Shown: in pieces, positions 33,752-43,136 of the stretch
Layout of the letters: each line of letters starts with the position of its first letter
Position numbering within the stretch: the stretch's first letter is position 1
Source: Tepidamorphaceae bacterium
GTDB taxonomy: Bacteria > Pseudomonadota > Alphaproteobacteria > Rhizobiales > Tepidamorphaceae
DNA length: 43,249 nucleotides
Assembly (NCBI GenBank): GCA_028279445.1
Contig: JANQNT010000029.1
Span: forward strand, 1-43,249
Direction of reading: 5' to 3'
Made by a program: the position numbers and the translations under genes
The notes under the pieces: model-generated
What the model was told of the DNA's origin: nothing
Databases searched by the model: none
Seen by the model: only the letters and a program-made list of their open reading frames with translations

Positions 33752-35353
33752 TCAGTACCCGAGCGCGCACCCGTCCTTGCGCGGGTCCGAGCCGGCGATC
33801 AGCACACCGCGATCGCGGTCGATCTCGATTGCCTGCGCACCACCCCACGGCACATCACGCACCACCATCCGGTGACCGCGTTCGGCAAGGCCGGCGCGAG
33901 TCGCCTCGGGAATCGTCCGCTCCAGCGACAGCACCGCGTCCGCGCCGTGCGGCTCCATGAAGATACGCGGAAAGTCGATCGCCGCCTGCACGTCCATACC
34001 GTAGTCGATGATGTTGCTGAGCACGTGCGCATGGCCGCAGGCCTGGTACTGGCCGCCCATGACGCCGAAGCAATGGGTCACCACGCCATCGCGGCTGACC
34101 AGTCCGGGGATCAGCGTGTGCAGCGGGCGCTTTCCACCGGCCAGGCAGTTGGGATGGCCCGGCGTCAGCACGAACCCGCCGCCCCTGCTCTGCAGGATGA
34201 TGCCGGTCTTCTCGGTCACGATCGCCGATCCGAAATCCTTGAAGATCGAGTTGATCAGCGCCACCGCCATGCGGTTCTCGTCGACCGCGGTGATCATCAC
34301 CGTGTCGCTGCCCGGCGTGTCGAACGACCCGAGATGGTCCATGCGCCGGTCCGGGTCGATGCGCGCGCGCAGTGCCGCAACGCTGCGCTCCGACAGCAGT
34401 TCCTCCGGCGTCGCCTCCAGCGCATCGGCATCCGCCAGATGCCGGTCGCGCACGCCATAGGCCAGCCGCGCGGCCTCCATTTCCAGATGGAAGCGCTCCG
34501 GGCCCAGCGGGTCGAGGCGGGCGATGTCGAAGCCCTCCAGGATGCACAGGATGAGCTGGGCGATGAAACCTTGCGTGTTGGGCGGCAGCTCGATCAGGTC
34601 GTGACCGCGATAGCCGGCCGTGATCGGCGCCATCGGATCGACCGAAACGCCGGCGAGATCGTCGACCGTCATGGCACCGCCGGCCGCCTGCACCGTGGCG
34701 GCGATGTCCTCGGCCACTGCCCCTGAATAGAAACCGGCCTCGCCGTCCGCGGCGATGGTCCGCAACACGCCCGCAAGCGCCCGGTTGGCCATCACGTCGC
34801 CGGCCACCGGTGCGGTGCCGTCGGCCTTGAGGTAGTGCTGCCGCGCGCCGGCATTAGCCGAAAGTCGCTCCACGTTCTTCGCCCAATCGAAGGCCACCCG
34901 TGGCGCCACCGGATAGCCGTGCTCGGCCAGCTCGATCGCCTCCGCCAGTGCCCGGTCGATGCCGATGGTGCCGTGGCTTGCCAGCAGCCGGCACCAGCCG
35001 GCGACGCCGCCCGGCACCGTAACGGAAGCGCCGTGTTCAATGGGCACGCTGGTGTAGCCTTGCGCGCGCAACGCTTCGGCATCGCTTCCAGCCGCCGCAC
35101 GGCCCGACGCGTTGACACCTTCGATGCGCCCGTCGGGAAATGCGATCAGCGCGAACAGATCGCCGCCGACGCTGGTCATATGCGGCTCGACGACCGCCTG
35201 CACGGCGGCCGCCGTGACCGCCGCATCGAGCGCATTGCCGCCGCCTTTCAGCACATCGAGACCGGCCGCGGTGGACAGGTAGTGGGACGTGGCGACCGCG
35301 CCGCGCCGCGCAATCACGGCGGACCGCCCCGGTTGATGGAAATCCCGCATCAT
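33752..35353 (-). CDS. ggt: Gamma-glutamyltransferase family protein
   Basis: A 533-residue Ntn-hydrolase of the GGT family. ATSHYLSTAAGLDVLKGGGNALDAAVTAAAVQAVVEPHMTSVGGDLFAL opens the large subunit, VPGGVAGW and ELPPNTQG follow, and GSDTVMITAVDEN places the autocleavage nucleophile at Thr351. The C-terminal GGQYQACGHAHVLSNIIDYGMDVQAAIDFPR block is diagnostic. No signal peptide is evident, so it is probably a cytosolic YwrD-like member rather than periplasmic Ggt. Start ATG 35353, 23 bp after the upstream membrane gene. Confidence 0.88.
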   Translation of the reverse strand: MMRDFHQPGRSAVIARRGAVATSHYLSTAAGLDVLKGGGNALDAAVTAAAVQAVVEPHMTSVGGDLFALIAFPDGRIEGVNASGRAAAGSDAEALRAQGYTSVPIEHGASVTVPGGVAGWCRLLASHGTIGIDRALAEAIELAEHGYPVAPRVAFDWAKNVERLSANAGARQHYLKADGTAPVAGDVMANRALAGVLRTIAADGEAGFYSGAVAEDIAATVQAAGGAMTVDDLAGVSVDPMAPITAGYRGHDLIELPPNTQGFIAQLILCILEGFDIARLDPLGPERFHLEMEAARLAYGVRDRHLADADALEATPEELLSERSVAALRARIDPDRRMDHLGSFDTPGSDTVMITAVDENRMAVALINSIFKDFGSAIVTEKTGIILQSRGGGFVLTPGHPNCLAGGKRPLHTLIPGLVSRDGVVTHCFGVMGGQYQACGHAHVLSNIIDYGMDVQAAIDFPRIFMEPHGADAVLSLERTIPEATRAGLAERGHRMVVRDVPWGGAQAIEIDRDRGVLIAGSDPRKDGCALGY

Positions 35354-35375
35354 GATCCGAACCCGATTGTCGCCG

Positions 35376-35804
35376 TCACACACCGACACCGGGGCCAACG
35401 CCGAAGTCGCGGCGCGCCGAGCGGATGGTCACGGAAAAACCCGCGATCACGTCGACCAGCGTCATCGCCATCAGCAGGAAGAATGTCGAAGTCGCGGCCT
35501 CGGCAAACAGCAGGAACTGCACCAGGCAGGCGATGAACACTGCCGTGGACAGCAGGTGGTCGACGATCGCGCCCGGCCCGGTGCGCGTTGCCTTGAGAAT
35601 CTCCAGGAAGAGCAGCACCAGCGCCGCCAGCAACAGCAGGTCGCCCACCGTCATGGTCCAGCTCACGCCGGAGACCATCGCAACCGAGATGACCGGCGCA
35701 CTCCAGATGTCGGTGCCGGCAAGCTCGGGCGCGCCACCGCCTGTGAAGGCGAAGATGTTGTAGACGATGACGGGAACGATCAGCAGCGGGAAATTCAGCA
35801 GCAT
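35376..35804 (-). CDS. Four-helix membrane protein, hypothetical
   Basis: A 142-residue protein with four hydrophobic segments: LLNFPLLIVPVIVYNIFAF, WTMTVGDLLLLAALVLLFLEIL, STAVFIACLVQFLLFAEAATSTFFLLMAMTLV (two), and a short C-terminal tail. The family is often seen in Rhizobiales without known function. ATG 35804 has GGAGGG nine bases upstream; the TTG at 35813 sits on that site and is unlikely. It is cotranscribed with the gamma-glutamyltransferase gene. Confidence 0.8.
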   Translation of the reverse strand: MLLNFPLLIVPVIVYNIFAFTGGGAPELAGTDIWSAPVISVAMVSGVSWTMTVGDLLLLAALVLLFLEILKATRTGPGAIVDHLLSTAVFIACLVQFLLFAEAATSTFFLLMAMTLVDVIAGFSVTIRSARRDFGVGPGVGV

Positions 35805-35874
35805 GGGGATCAACCCTCCGGACGCAACGCGGCAACTGGTCCGGGAACTCTACTCGATTGATCCGCCAAAACAA

Positions 35875-35899
35875 AAAGCGGCCCGTGGCGGGCCGCTTT
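35875..35899 (-). terminator. Rho-independent terminator of rpmF
   Basis: AAAGCGGCCC (35875-35884) and GGGCCGCTTT (35890-35899) make a perfect 10-bp stem with a 5-nt loop. On the minus strand it is followed by TTTTTGTTTT, giving a U-rich tail 35 bases past the rpmF stop. Confidence 0.9.
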
Positions 35900-35933
35900 G
35901 CTTCTTGCGCGTTTGCGTGAACGCGAACCGCGT

Positions 35934-36113
35934 TCAATCCTTCGGCTCGAGCACCTGGCGGCCGCGATATTCGCCGCTCTTCAGGTCGATGTGGTGCGGC
36001 CGGCGCAGTTCACCGGAGTCCTTGTCCTCGATATAGGTGGGGTTCGCCAGCGCATCGCTTGAGCGCCGGTGGCCGCGTTTCATGCGCGTTACTTTTCGCT
36101 TCGGTACGGCCAT
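35934..36113 (-). CDS. rpmF: 50S ribosomal protein L32
   Basis: A 59-residue L32: [22 protein letters not shown], then the [15 protein letters not shown] segment, standard for Alphaproteobacteria (which lack the zinc cysteines). GGAGAAGG precedes ATG 36113. The reading frame continues 23 codons upstream without use. A strong terminator follows. Confidence 0.97.
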   Translation of the reverse strand: MAVPKRKVTRMKRGHRRSSDALANPTYIEDKDSGELRRPHHIDLKSGEYRGRQVLEPKD

Positions 36114-36261
36114 CTCGCCTTCTCCGTGGCTACCCGGCGCGGCCGGGGCAAATTCCGTTCCCGCAAGCACCGCCGCGATCACCCGGCCTCGGTGGCCGGA
36201 CCCGCCCTCGCGCTGCTTGCCTGATATGAAACGCGGCTTATAGCGGCAACATTCGGGCCAA

Positions 36262-36969
36262 TCAACCCGCCCGGGCGCGCATTACCTCGTCTCCTGTCTC
36301 GTCGCCGGACAGCGTGGCATCGCCGAGCCGGATATGCACCGCGGCAAGCAGATACTTGGTGTATTCGGTGAGCATCAGCCAGACCGTATCCCCGCTCGCC
36401 CACCAGCGCGACAGGTCCAGCCGACTGCTTTCCACCGCGTGCGGGATCAGCTTGATATCCGGCAGGACGCGATTGAGCTCCATCAGCGAGCGCGGCATGT
36501 GATAGCTGGAGGTGACAACCACCAGCGAGCCGAATTCGTTGGCGCGCGACCAGCGCCCCGCCTCCATCGCATTGCCGAAGGTGTTCTGGGCCTGATAGCC
36601 GAGATCGATGCAGCAATCGAACAATTGATCGCCGGAATCCAGCTTCAGACGGATGTCCTGCAGTGTCGTGGTCGGATTGACGCCGGAAATCAGCAGCCGG
36701 CGGCCACGATTGTCGGCCAGCAGGTCCACCGCATCCGCAATCCGCGACGATCCGCCGGTGAGAACCACGATGCCGTCGGCCGCCTCGCCGCCGGTCGCCG
36801 CGTGTCGCGCCTGCTCGCTGACGGTGCCGGCGAAACGCACCAGACCAACGGCGAAAGCGAACAACGCGATCGCCGCAATCATGCATGTCGCCCACCCGGT
36901 CGCCCGCCAGTTCCGTCTGCCGGCCCGGCCGGAGGTGCCCGTTTCTTCGCAGTCGGACTTCACTCCCAT
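36262..36969 (-). CDS. YdcF/SanA-family (DUF218) membrane protein
   Basis: A 235-residue protein with one N-terminal membrane helix ([22 protein letters not shown]) and a DUF218 domain: [36 protein letters not shown] and [22 protein letters not shown]. ElyC and SanA relatives act in envelope maintenance. It lies downstream of ftsX on the same strand, the usual rhizobial order, which supports an envelope or division-linked role. Confidence 0.9.
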   Translation of the reverse strand: MGVKSDCEETGTSGRAGRRNWRATGWATCMIAAIALFAFAVGLVRFAGTVSEQARHAATGGEAADGIVVLTGGSSRIADAVDLLADNRGRRLLISGVNPTTTLQDIRLKLDSGDQLFDCCIDLGYQAQNTFGNAMEAGRWSRANEFGSLVVVTSSYHMPRSLMELNRVLPDIKLIPHAVESSRLDLSRWWASGDTVWLMLTEYTKYLLAAVHIRLGDATLSGDETGDEVMRARAG

Positions 36970-37065
36970 CGATTCACTCTATGTGCCCAATCGGGCAGAT
37001 CGGGGGCAAGAAGGTGGCCGACCCACGCCCCAGACATCATCCTCATCAATGACCTGAGATTAGGG

Positions 37066-38025
37066 CTATACCATGGTACGGACAACGCGCAGCACCGAGA
37101 CATAAGCGGTCAGCGCCGTCAGGCCGGCCACCAGCAGCACGGTCGCCGCGATCGCGATATAGCCGTCACCGCTCAGTCCGAAACTGCCGAACAGGGCTTC
37201 GAGCTGCGCCCCGGCGGGCGTGGCGATCAGCAGGCCGGAGAACCAGCTTGCCAGCACGAAGACGACCACGGCGATGGCGCCGCCGGCCGCACCGCCTTTC
37301 AGGCCGAGCAGCAGGAAGTGGCGCACGAACTGCCACGCGATGAAGCCCTCGCGCGCGCCGACCAGATGCAGCACCTGGACGATATTCCGATTGGCGGCGA
37401 TGGCGCTGCGCGTGGCGAAGACGATCGACAGCACCGTCGCGGCGAGCACCAGGACGAATATCGCGGTGCCGGCGGAGACGATGGTGTTGGCCATGATCTT
37501 CAGGCGCTCCTGCCAGACCTGATGGTCGTCGATGCTGGCGGTGGGAACGGTATCGGCCAGCGCGTCACCAATACTGCCGGACGCAGGCGGGCTGTCCCGG
37601 TCGATCGTCACCACGACAAGCCGTGGAACCGGCAGCGCCTCGATGTCGAAATCCGCGCCAAGCCAGGGCTCCAGCAGCGCCCGCAGCGTCTCCTCCTCCA
37701 GCACGCGGGCATTCACCACGCCGGGGACCTGCGCTGCGATCCGGGCGGCCTCTTGCGCATCCACCGCCACGTCGCGCCCCTCCACGGGAACCACCTGGAT
37801 CGTCAACTCGCTGGACAACTCGCCGGCCCAGCCATCGGCGGCGTCGGAAACCGCGATCACCAGGCCGATGGTGATGGCGGCCAGGAACGCCATGATGGCG
37901 ATGACGACCACCAGCGCGGTGCCGGACATGCCCGATGCCGGCACCACGGCATTGCCCCTCCGGCGAACCGGTTCGCCGGTCTCCAGCGCGACCGGCGCGG
38001 CCTGCGATGGCTCAGTCGTAGACAT
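37066..38025 (-). CDS. ftsX: Cell division ABC transporter permease FtsX
   Basis: A 319-residue FtsX. The cytoplasmic N-terminus precedes TM1 (GTALVVVIAIMAFLAAITIGLVIAV), a periplasmic domain of about 110 residues (LTIQVVPVEGRD...) and three more helices (VSAGTAIFVLVLAATVLSIVF, FLLLGLKGGAAGGAIAVVVFV, YIAIAATVLLVAGLTALTAYVSVLRVV). With FtsE it couples septation to peptidoglycan hydrolase control. Its start overlaps ftsE by 14 bases. Confidence 0.92.
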   Translation of the reverse strand: MSTTEPSQAAPVALETGEPVRRRGNAVVPASGMSGTALVVVIAIMAFLAAITIGLVIAVSDAADGWAGELSSELTIQVVPVEGRDVAVDAQEAARIAAQVPGVVNARVLEEETLRALLEPWLGADFDIEALPVPRLVVVTIDRDSPPASGSIGDALADTVPTASIDDHQVWQERLKIMANTIVSAGTAIFVLVLAATVLSIVFATRSAIAANRNIVQVLHLVGAREGFIAWQFVRHFLLLGLKGGAAGGAIAVVVFVLASWFSGLLIATPAGAQLEALFGSFGLSGDGYIAIAATVLLVAGLTALTAYVSVLRVVRTMV

Positions 38026-38674
38026 GCAGGCGTCCTTCGTTCAGCACCAGCCGCCGGGCGGCCTCGTACTGGTCCATCAGGCCGATATCGTGGGTGGCGA
38101 TCACCACCGTCGTGCCGAGCTTGTGCAACTCGCTGAACAGGCGCAGCAGCCGGCGCGCCAGTGTCGGATCGACGTTGCCGGTGGGTTCGTCGGCGAGCAA
38201 CAGGTCGGGCTGCGCGATCACCGCCCGCGCGATCGCCGCGCGCTGCTTCTCGCCACCCGACAGCACCGGCGGATAGGCATCCATCCGGTCCTCCAGGCCA
38301 ACCCACTGCAGCAGCTCCTCCACATCGGTGCGGTAGTCGGATTCCGGTTGGCCGATGACCCGCAGCGGCAGCGCCACATTCTCGTAGGTGGTCATGTGAT
38401 CGAGCAGGCGGAAATCCTGGAACACGATCCCGATGCGCCTGCGGATGGCCGGCAGCACGCCCGGACTGAGATCGGAGGAGTCCTGGCCGAACACGTTGAT
38501 CAGGCCGCGGGTCGGCCGCAAGGCAAGGAATAGCAGCCGCATCAGCGTCGTCTTGCCGGCACCGGACGGCCCGGTGAGAAACTGGAACGAGCCTTGCGGA
38601 ATCTCGAAGCTGATGTCGCTCAGCACCTCCGGTCCCATGCCGTAGCGCAGACCGACATTCTCAAAGCGGATCAT
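38012..38674 (-). CDS. ftsE: Cell division ATP-binding protein FtsE
   Basis: A 220-residue ABC ATPase: Walker A GPSGAGKTT at about 35-43, Q-loop GIVFQDFRLL, signature LSGGEKQRAAIARA, Walker B LLLADEPTGNVD and H-loop ATHD. The FQDFRLLDHMTTYENVALPL string is typical of FtsE. It partners FtsX, whose gene it overlaps. Confidence 0.95.
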   Translation of the reverse strand: MIRFENVGLRYGMGPEVLSDISFEIPQGSFQFLTGPSGAGKTTLMRLLFLALRPTRGLINVFGQDSSDLSPGVLPAIRRRIGIVFQDFRLLDHMTTYENVALPLRVIGQPESDYRTDVEELLQWVGLEDRMDAYPPVLSGGEKQRAAIARAVIAQPDLLLADEPTGNVDPTLARRLLRLFSELHKLGTTVVIATHDIGLMDQYEAARRLVLNEGRLHVYD

Positions 38675-38801
38675 GCGGCTCCCTCCGCGGCGTGTGCCGC
38701 GGGCCTCCTCTCAGGCCCTGCGTGTCGGCAATTGATTTCCAATTCGTTAACGCTTTCGTCCCTACGGTTTTCGAGAGCAAGACCGCGCGCGCTGATTCGC
38801 C

Positions 38802-39704
38802 ATGATAATCACCTGTCCCGCTTGTGCGACACGCTATACGGTGGCGCCTGAGGTGTTCCCAGCCTCGGGGCGTTCGGTCAAGTGCGCCCGTTGCGAGCGC
38901 GTGTGGCACGCCACGCCGGAGGCAGAAGACCCGCCGGTGGAGAACGCCCAGCTTCCCGCTACGACCGAAGACGTGGCGCGGCAAGCCCGGAACGAGACGG
39001 ACCGGGCGGCCGTCAAGCCGGTCGAAGACGCCGAAGCGGCCGGAGACGCCAACGCTGGCCAGGACATCGCATGGCAGCAGAAGGCCGCCAAGGCAACTGC
39101 CGAGCCGGCCGCCGCGGCCATCATCGACGATGGCACCGGCGATGACGCACACACCGATGGTCCCGACCGCGGTTTTGCTGCGGTATCGATCGAAACGGTG
39201 GCGCGCGCACGTAACGCCGCAAGGCGGTTCACGAGGGCCGGACCTCAGACAGGACCTGCCCGCCGCATTCAGGCGATGTCCGTTGGTGCCATGATCGCCT
39301 TGCTCATCGCAGGGTTCGTCTACCGCGAGGACGTTGTCGCGGCCGTTCCGTCGCTGGGCAGCCTCTATCGGCAAGTCGGTCTGGAAGTGAACCTGCGCGG
39401 ACTGGCCTTCGAGAACGTGCATCCGGTGCGAAGCCTCGAACAGGGCATCCCGATCCTTCGCGTGCAGGGCATCATCCGTAATGTCAGCGATGTGGCGATG
39501 GCGGTGCCGCCGATACGCCTGTCGCTGCGCTCTCCGGAGGGCATCGAGATCTATCGCTGGACCGTTCAGCCGGAGACCGAGGCGTTGGAGCCTGGCGCGA
39601 CCGCACCTTTCCGCAGCCTGCTCAGCGCACCACCCGCCAACGCGGCCGGTCTGGCGGTACGCTTCATCGACGCCGAACCAACACGGGTCGGCCAACTGCG
39701 CTGA
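38802..39704 (+). CDS. MJ0042-type zinc-ribbon membrane protein (DUF3426-like)
   Basis: A 300-residue protein. The N-terminal zinc ribbon has CPAC (5, 8) and CARC (28, 31). An acidic Ala/Glu-rich linker runs to about 150, one membrane helix (SVGAMIALLIAGFVY) lies near 165, and a C-terminal beta domain (LRVQGIIRNVSDVAMAVPPIRLSLRSPEG) resembles DUF3426/FxLYD-type domains. It is divergent from ftsE, the common alphaproteobacterial arrangement. Role unknown, possibly envelope sensing. Confidence 0.88.
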   Translation: MIITCPACATRYTVAPEVFPASGRSVKCARCERVWHATPEAEDPPVENAQLPATTEDVARQARNETDRAAVKPVEDAEAAGDANAGQDIAWQQKAAKATAEPAAAAIIDDGTGDDAHTDGPDRGFAAVSIETVARARNAARRFTRAGPQTGPARRIQAMSVGAMIALLIAGFVYREDVVAAVPSLGSLYRQVGLEVNLRGLAFENVHPVRSLEQGIPILRVQGIIRNVSDVAMAVPPIRLSLRSPEGIEIYRWTVQPETEALEPGATAPFRSLLSAPPANAAGLAVRFIDAEPTRVGQLR

Positions 39705-39724
39705 CAAGGGCTAGGGAGGGGGAC

Positions 39725-40087
39725 ATGGCGCATATCCTGCTGGTCGAGGATGACGAAGCCGTTCGCGCCTTCGTCGCGCGCGCCCTCAAGCAGGACGGCC
39801 ACTCGGTGCAGACCGCCGAAGACGGCGCCGCGGCCCTTGACCTGATCAACGTTGAGGACTTCCGCGCCGATCTGCTGCTCTCCGACATCCAGATGCCGGT
39901 GATGGACGGCATCGCGCTTGCGCTGAACGTGGCCCGCGAGCGCCCCGATCTGCCGATCGTTCTGATGACCGCCTACGCCCAGCAGCGCGAACGCGCACAC
40001 GGGCTGGACGCGCTGGTGCGCGACGTCGTGCAGAAGCCGTTCACGCTTGCGGAGATCTGTCAGCGGGTCCGCAAGGCGCTGTTATGA
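39725..40087 (+). CDS. cpdR: CpdR-like single-domain response regulator
   Basis: A 120-residue receiver domain only. Acidic pocket Asp9/Asp10, phosphoacceptor Asp54 (LLSDIQMP), Thr82 and Lys104 (QKPF) are all present. Length, lack of an output domain and neighbours fit CpdR, which when unphosphorylated primes ClpXP to degrade CtrA and other cell-cycle proteins. GGGAGGGGG is an excellent ribosome site. The C-terminal QRERAHGLDALVRDVVQKPFTLAEI differs from Caulobacter CpdR, so a paralogue is possible. It follows the zinc-ribbon gene by 20 bp. Confidence 0.75.
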   Translation: MAHILLVEDDEAVRAFVARALKQDGHSVQTAEDGAAALDLINVEDFRADLLLSDIQMPVMDGIALALNVARERPDLPIVLMTAYAQQRERAHGLDALVRDVVQKPFTLAEICQRVRKALL

Positions 40088-40108
40088 TTTTTGCCGGCCG
40101 TTCGGCTT

Positions 40109-40137
40109 GTCCGAAAACCAGTTCCCACTTTTCGGAC
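40109..40137. repeat. Rhizobial-type CCGAAAACC...CACTTTTCGG palindrome
   Basis: GTCCGAAAA (40109-40117) and TTTTCGGAC (40129-40137) form a perfect 9-bp stem with an 11-nt loop. From memory, near-identical palindromes are frequent intergenic repeats in Rhizobiales genomes. Lying 22 bases after the receiver gene it may also terminate transcription. Confidence 0.6.
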
Positions 40138-40183
40138 CTCACGGCATCATCCTGCACAGACTGAGTTGCGTGTTGGGTATCCC

Positions 40184-40403
40184 GGCGCACGACCGTGCGC
40201 CCGCAAGCGGTGAGCTCAGCGAACTGGCGTGAGTGAAATAAAACCGGCGAAGCCGGCAAGCGCGACTGCGCGTCGCCCGATAGGGCGCCCTCGCGGAGGC
40301 GGTGAGCGCGGACATTGTTCGGGCGAACTCGCCGTGAGCGAGATAAAGCCGAACGGCCGGCAAAAATGCCGTGAGCGCAGCAAACTGGCGTGAGCGAAAT
40401 AAA
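40184..40403 (+). repeat. Mosaic palindromic repeat array
   Basis: The 318-bp gap between the receiver and TIGR02302 genes has no gene. It contains hairpin GGCGCACGACCGTGCGCC (40184-40201, identical to 399-416) and three copies of the family motif at 40221-40243, 40325-40347 and 40382-40403. A GCGCCCTCGCGGAGGCGGTGAG-type unit (broken here: GCGCCCTCGCGG at 40287-40298) aligns with the repeat after acs. Confidence 0.75.
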
Positions 40404-40405
40404 CC

Positions 40406-42958
40406 CTACCGCCCCAGCAACCGTTCCAGGTAGTCGCGCTCGATGCGCGAGCGGGCCGGGTCGGACAGGCGCCGGCGCAGTTCTTCCAGAATCTTGCGCG
40501 CCCGTGCCGCATCAATCTCGTCGGGCACCTGAACCGACGTGCCGAGATCGGGGCCCTGGCTGCGCAGCGGCCGTCCCATCGGATCGGTGCGCGCCTGCCC
40601 CGGCGCGTTGGCGCCCTGCATGCCCATCGACCGGGCCAACTGGTCGGCAAGCTGGCGCGCGCCGGAGCGCAGCGCGTCCAGCGCCTGCGCCTGGCTCTGC
40701 ACTGCATCACCCGTTTCGCCCGATCCCAGCGAGCCTTCCGCGTTGCCCATGGCGTCACCGGCGCGGCCGAACTGTTCCTGGCCGTTGTGCCCGGATTCCT
40801 GAAGCCGCCGCAGCATTTCCTCAAGCTGTTGACGCAACTCGCCCTGGGCGCGGGCAAGTCCGTCCAGTTCACCTTCGGCGCCATCGCGCACGCCACCCTG
40901 GCGTTGCTCGCCCGAAGGCCCCTGACCCATGCGGCCCTGCTGATCGCGGTCGCCGGGCTGGCCCTGCTCGCCCTGCTGACCTTGTCCTGACCTCTGCGGT
41001 CCCTGCTGGTCGAGGCGGAACGTCTGGTCCATCAGTTCCTGCTGGCGACGGATCATGTCGGCGAGCTCTTCCAGGCTCCGCGACATCTGCGACTGTTCCG
41101 CGCTTTGCTGCATCTGACCCGATTGCAGGCTCTCCAGCATGTTGCGCAATTCGCTCAGCAGTTGCTGCGCCTCATCGCGCGCACCGGAGCGGGCCATGTT
41201 CTCGATCGAGTCGAGCATGCGGTCGAGGTCCTGCGGCGTCACCGTGCGCAGGTTCTCCGCATTGGGCAGTTCCGTGACGTTGCCGGGGTCCTGGGCGCGC
41301 CGCGCCATCTCCTGCATGAAACGGTTGAGCGCTTCGCGCAGTTCCTCCACCAGCCGGGCGATCTCCTGATCGGACGCGTTTTCGTCCAGCGCCTGCTGCA
41401 ACGCTTCCTGGGCGGCGCGCAGGTCACGCGCCACATCGGCAAGATCGCCGTCCTCGATGAACAGCGCCATGTCCCACAGCATGTCCAGAACCGAGCGCAG
41501 GCCATCGTCGTCATGCGCAAGGCGCAGCCGATACGCGACCGAACGCAGGCCCAGATAGACCGAGACCTCCATATCGAAATGCTCCGGCGCCACAGCGAGC
41601 ATCTCCAGTGCCCGCCACACGCCACGCGCCGCGTTGCGGTCGAGCGCCAGATTGCGGCGCTGCTCGACCAGCGCGCGCGCCAGCGGCTCGCGGAACGTGC
41701 GCGACGGCAAGGTGAAGCGCACCGGTTCGCTCAGACCGCTCTGGCCGGCGTCATCGCGCGCCTCCAGCACCGCGACAACCTCCGCGCCGGCCCACGGGTG
41801 AGAAGTCAGGTCCTTGACGGTCTGGGCGCTGCCGCTGCGGGCGCGAAGCTGCGGCAAGGTGAGCTGCAGTTCCGGAGCGGGCACCAGCGGGTTGGCGTCA
41901 TCCGGCGCGTTGAGCGCCGATATGCCGGCGGTCGCGGCGATCACGCCGTAATCATCGCCGACCTCGTAGGACAACCGCAACGCGCCGGAGGGCAACGCCT
42001 CTGGCTCGCGCGACAGCCGGATCGTCGGTGCCGCGTCCGGCACCACCTCGAAGCGCCACAGCGCCACCGAATAGCGGCCCCGCCGCACCTCGGCCATGCC
42101 GGTGCGCTCAAGGTCGATGGCCATTTCGGCAAGCCGCGCATCGCTCTCGGCGCTCTCGGCCGCATAGGTCTCGCCAGTACCCTCGTCCGGCGACCAGCTC
42201 AGCGCCAGATCGCGGGCATCCTCGCTGCGCACGATCAGCCGGCTGCCGGCCGGCACGCTAACGATGGTGTCCTGGTTGCCGGTGTTCTGGGTCAGCAGCA
42301 CCGGCGGACGGGCGGTATAGGAGGGCGGCGAAACCCAGGCATCGAGCCGCGTTTCCGCCGCCACCTGCGCGGCAGGCGCCAGAAATGCCTGCTGCAGCCG
42401 TTCAAGCCGCTGGTCGCCGGCATACATGGCGGCCACGACGAACAACAGGCCGACGACGGCGCGCAACGCATAAGGATCGCGCTCACTGATCGGCGTGTGC
42501 AGGCCGCCCGGACTGAGCCGGCCGATCTGTTCGGCGGTGCGCCGCTGATGGGCGGCCCACAAGGCACGCGCTTCCGCGGACGGGGTGTTGGAGAGCGTAT
42601 CGCGGATGGTCGAGATCGGGCGGTGGGCAAGATTGGAGGCGCGCTCGACCCGGGTGACCGCCTCACGGCCAACCGGTAGGCGCACACCCAGCATTGGGTA
42701 GAGGCTGGCCAGCGCCACGAGCGCGAACGCTCCAACCAGGACCAGCCGCAGCCAGGGATTGAGCAGTGGCCACAGGCCGAGCCAGGAGACGATGCAGAAC
42801 ACGCCGACGACGCATACGAACGGCACGATCGCCGGCCAGACACGCTCCCAGACAATGCCGAGCCGCGCCGCCAGCAGCGCGCGCGCGATGCGCGCCGCCA
42901 GACGCCGGGTCACCGGCTGGCTGCGCTCCTCGTCCGACGCGGGGCTGTTACGGGCCAT
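40406..42958 (-). CDS. TIGR02302/DUF4175-family large membrane protein
   Basis: An 850-residue protein. Two N-terminal membrane helices (IVPFVCVVGVFCIVSWLGLWPLL, LRLVLVGAFALVALASLYPML) and a third near 170-185 precede a large periplasmic-type region with Ig-like beta segments (about 205-420), a helical domain (about 430-600) and a Gln/Gly-rich low-complexity stretch (about 690-750), then a short helical C-terminus ending YLERLLGR. This architecture defines the alphaproteobacterial TIGR02302 family, of unknown function, usually near lysA/argH and ftsE. ATG 42958. Confidence 0.88.
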   Translation of the reverse strand: MARNSPASDEERSQPVTRRLAARIARALLAARLGIVWERVWPAIVPFVCVVGVFCIVSWLGLWPLLNPWLRLVLVGAFALVALASLYPMLGVRLPVGREAVTRVERASNLAHRPISTIRDTLSNTPSAEARALWAAHQRRTAEQIGRLSPGGLHTPISERDPYALRAVVGLLFVVAAMYAGDQRLERLQQAFLAPAAQVAAETRLDAWVSPPSYTARPPVLLTQNTGNQDTIVSVPAGSRLIVRSEDARDLALSWSPDEGTGETYAAESAESDARLAEMAIDLERTGMAEVRRGRYSVALWRFEVVPDAAPTIRLSREPEALPSGALRLSYEVGDDYGVIAATAGISALNAPDDANPLVPAPELQLTLPQLRARSGSAQTVKDLTSHPWAGAEVVAVLEARDDAGQSGLSEPVRFTLPSRTFREPLARALVEQRRNLALDRNAARGVWRALEMLAVAPEHFDMEVSVYLGLRSVAYRLRLAHDDDGLRSVLDMLWDMALFIEDGDLADVARDLRAAQEALQQALDENASDQEIARLVEELREALNRFMQEMARRAQDPGNVTELPNAENLRTVTPQDLDRMLDSIENMARSGARDEAQQLLSELRNMLESLQSGQMQQSAEQSQMSRSLEELADMIRRQQELMDQTFRLDQQGPQRSGQGQQGEQGQPGDRDQQGRMGQGPSGEQRQGGVRDGAEGELDGLARAQGELRQQLEEMLRRLQESGHNGQEQFGRAGDAMGNAEGSLGSGETGDAVQSQAQALDALRSGARQLADQLARSMGMQGANAPGQARTDPMGRPLRSQGPDLGTSVQVPDEIDAARARKILEELRRRLSDPARSRIERDYLERLLGR

Positions 42959-43136
42959 TGGCGCTCCACTGCCGGCAATCGATGCGGACCGGCCATCAAG
43001 CCTGCGAATCGCACACGTCGCTCAATTCGCAGAGGCAAGTGGAGTGTAGCATAGGGATTGTGTCAGCAGCCCGGCAACGGCGAATGGACACGCGCACGTT
43101 CACGAATTGAACAGAAACGACTTGTTTCTGGCCGTT

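Noticed and set aside
35350-35937. 195-codon minus-strand frame over the small membrane protein
   Set aside because: It overlaps the rpmF terminator and the better-supported 142-aa membrane protein in another frame.
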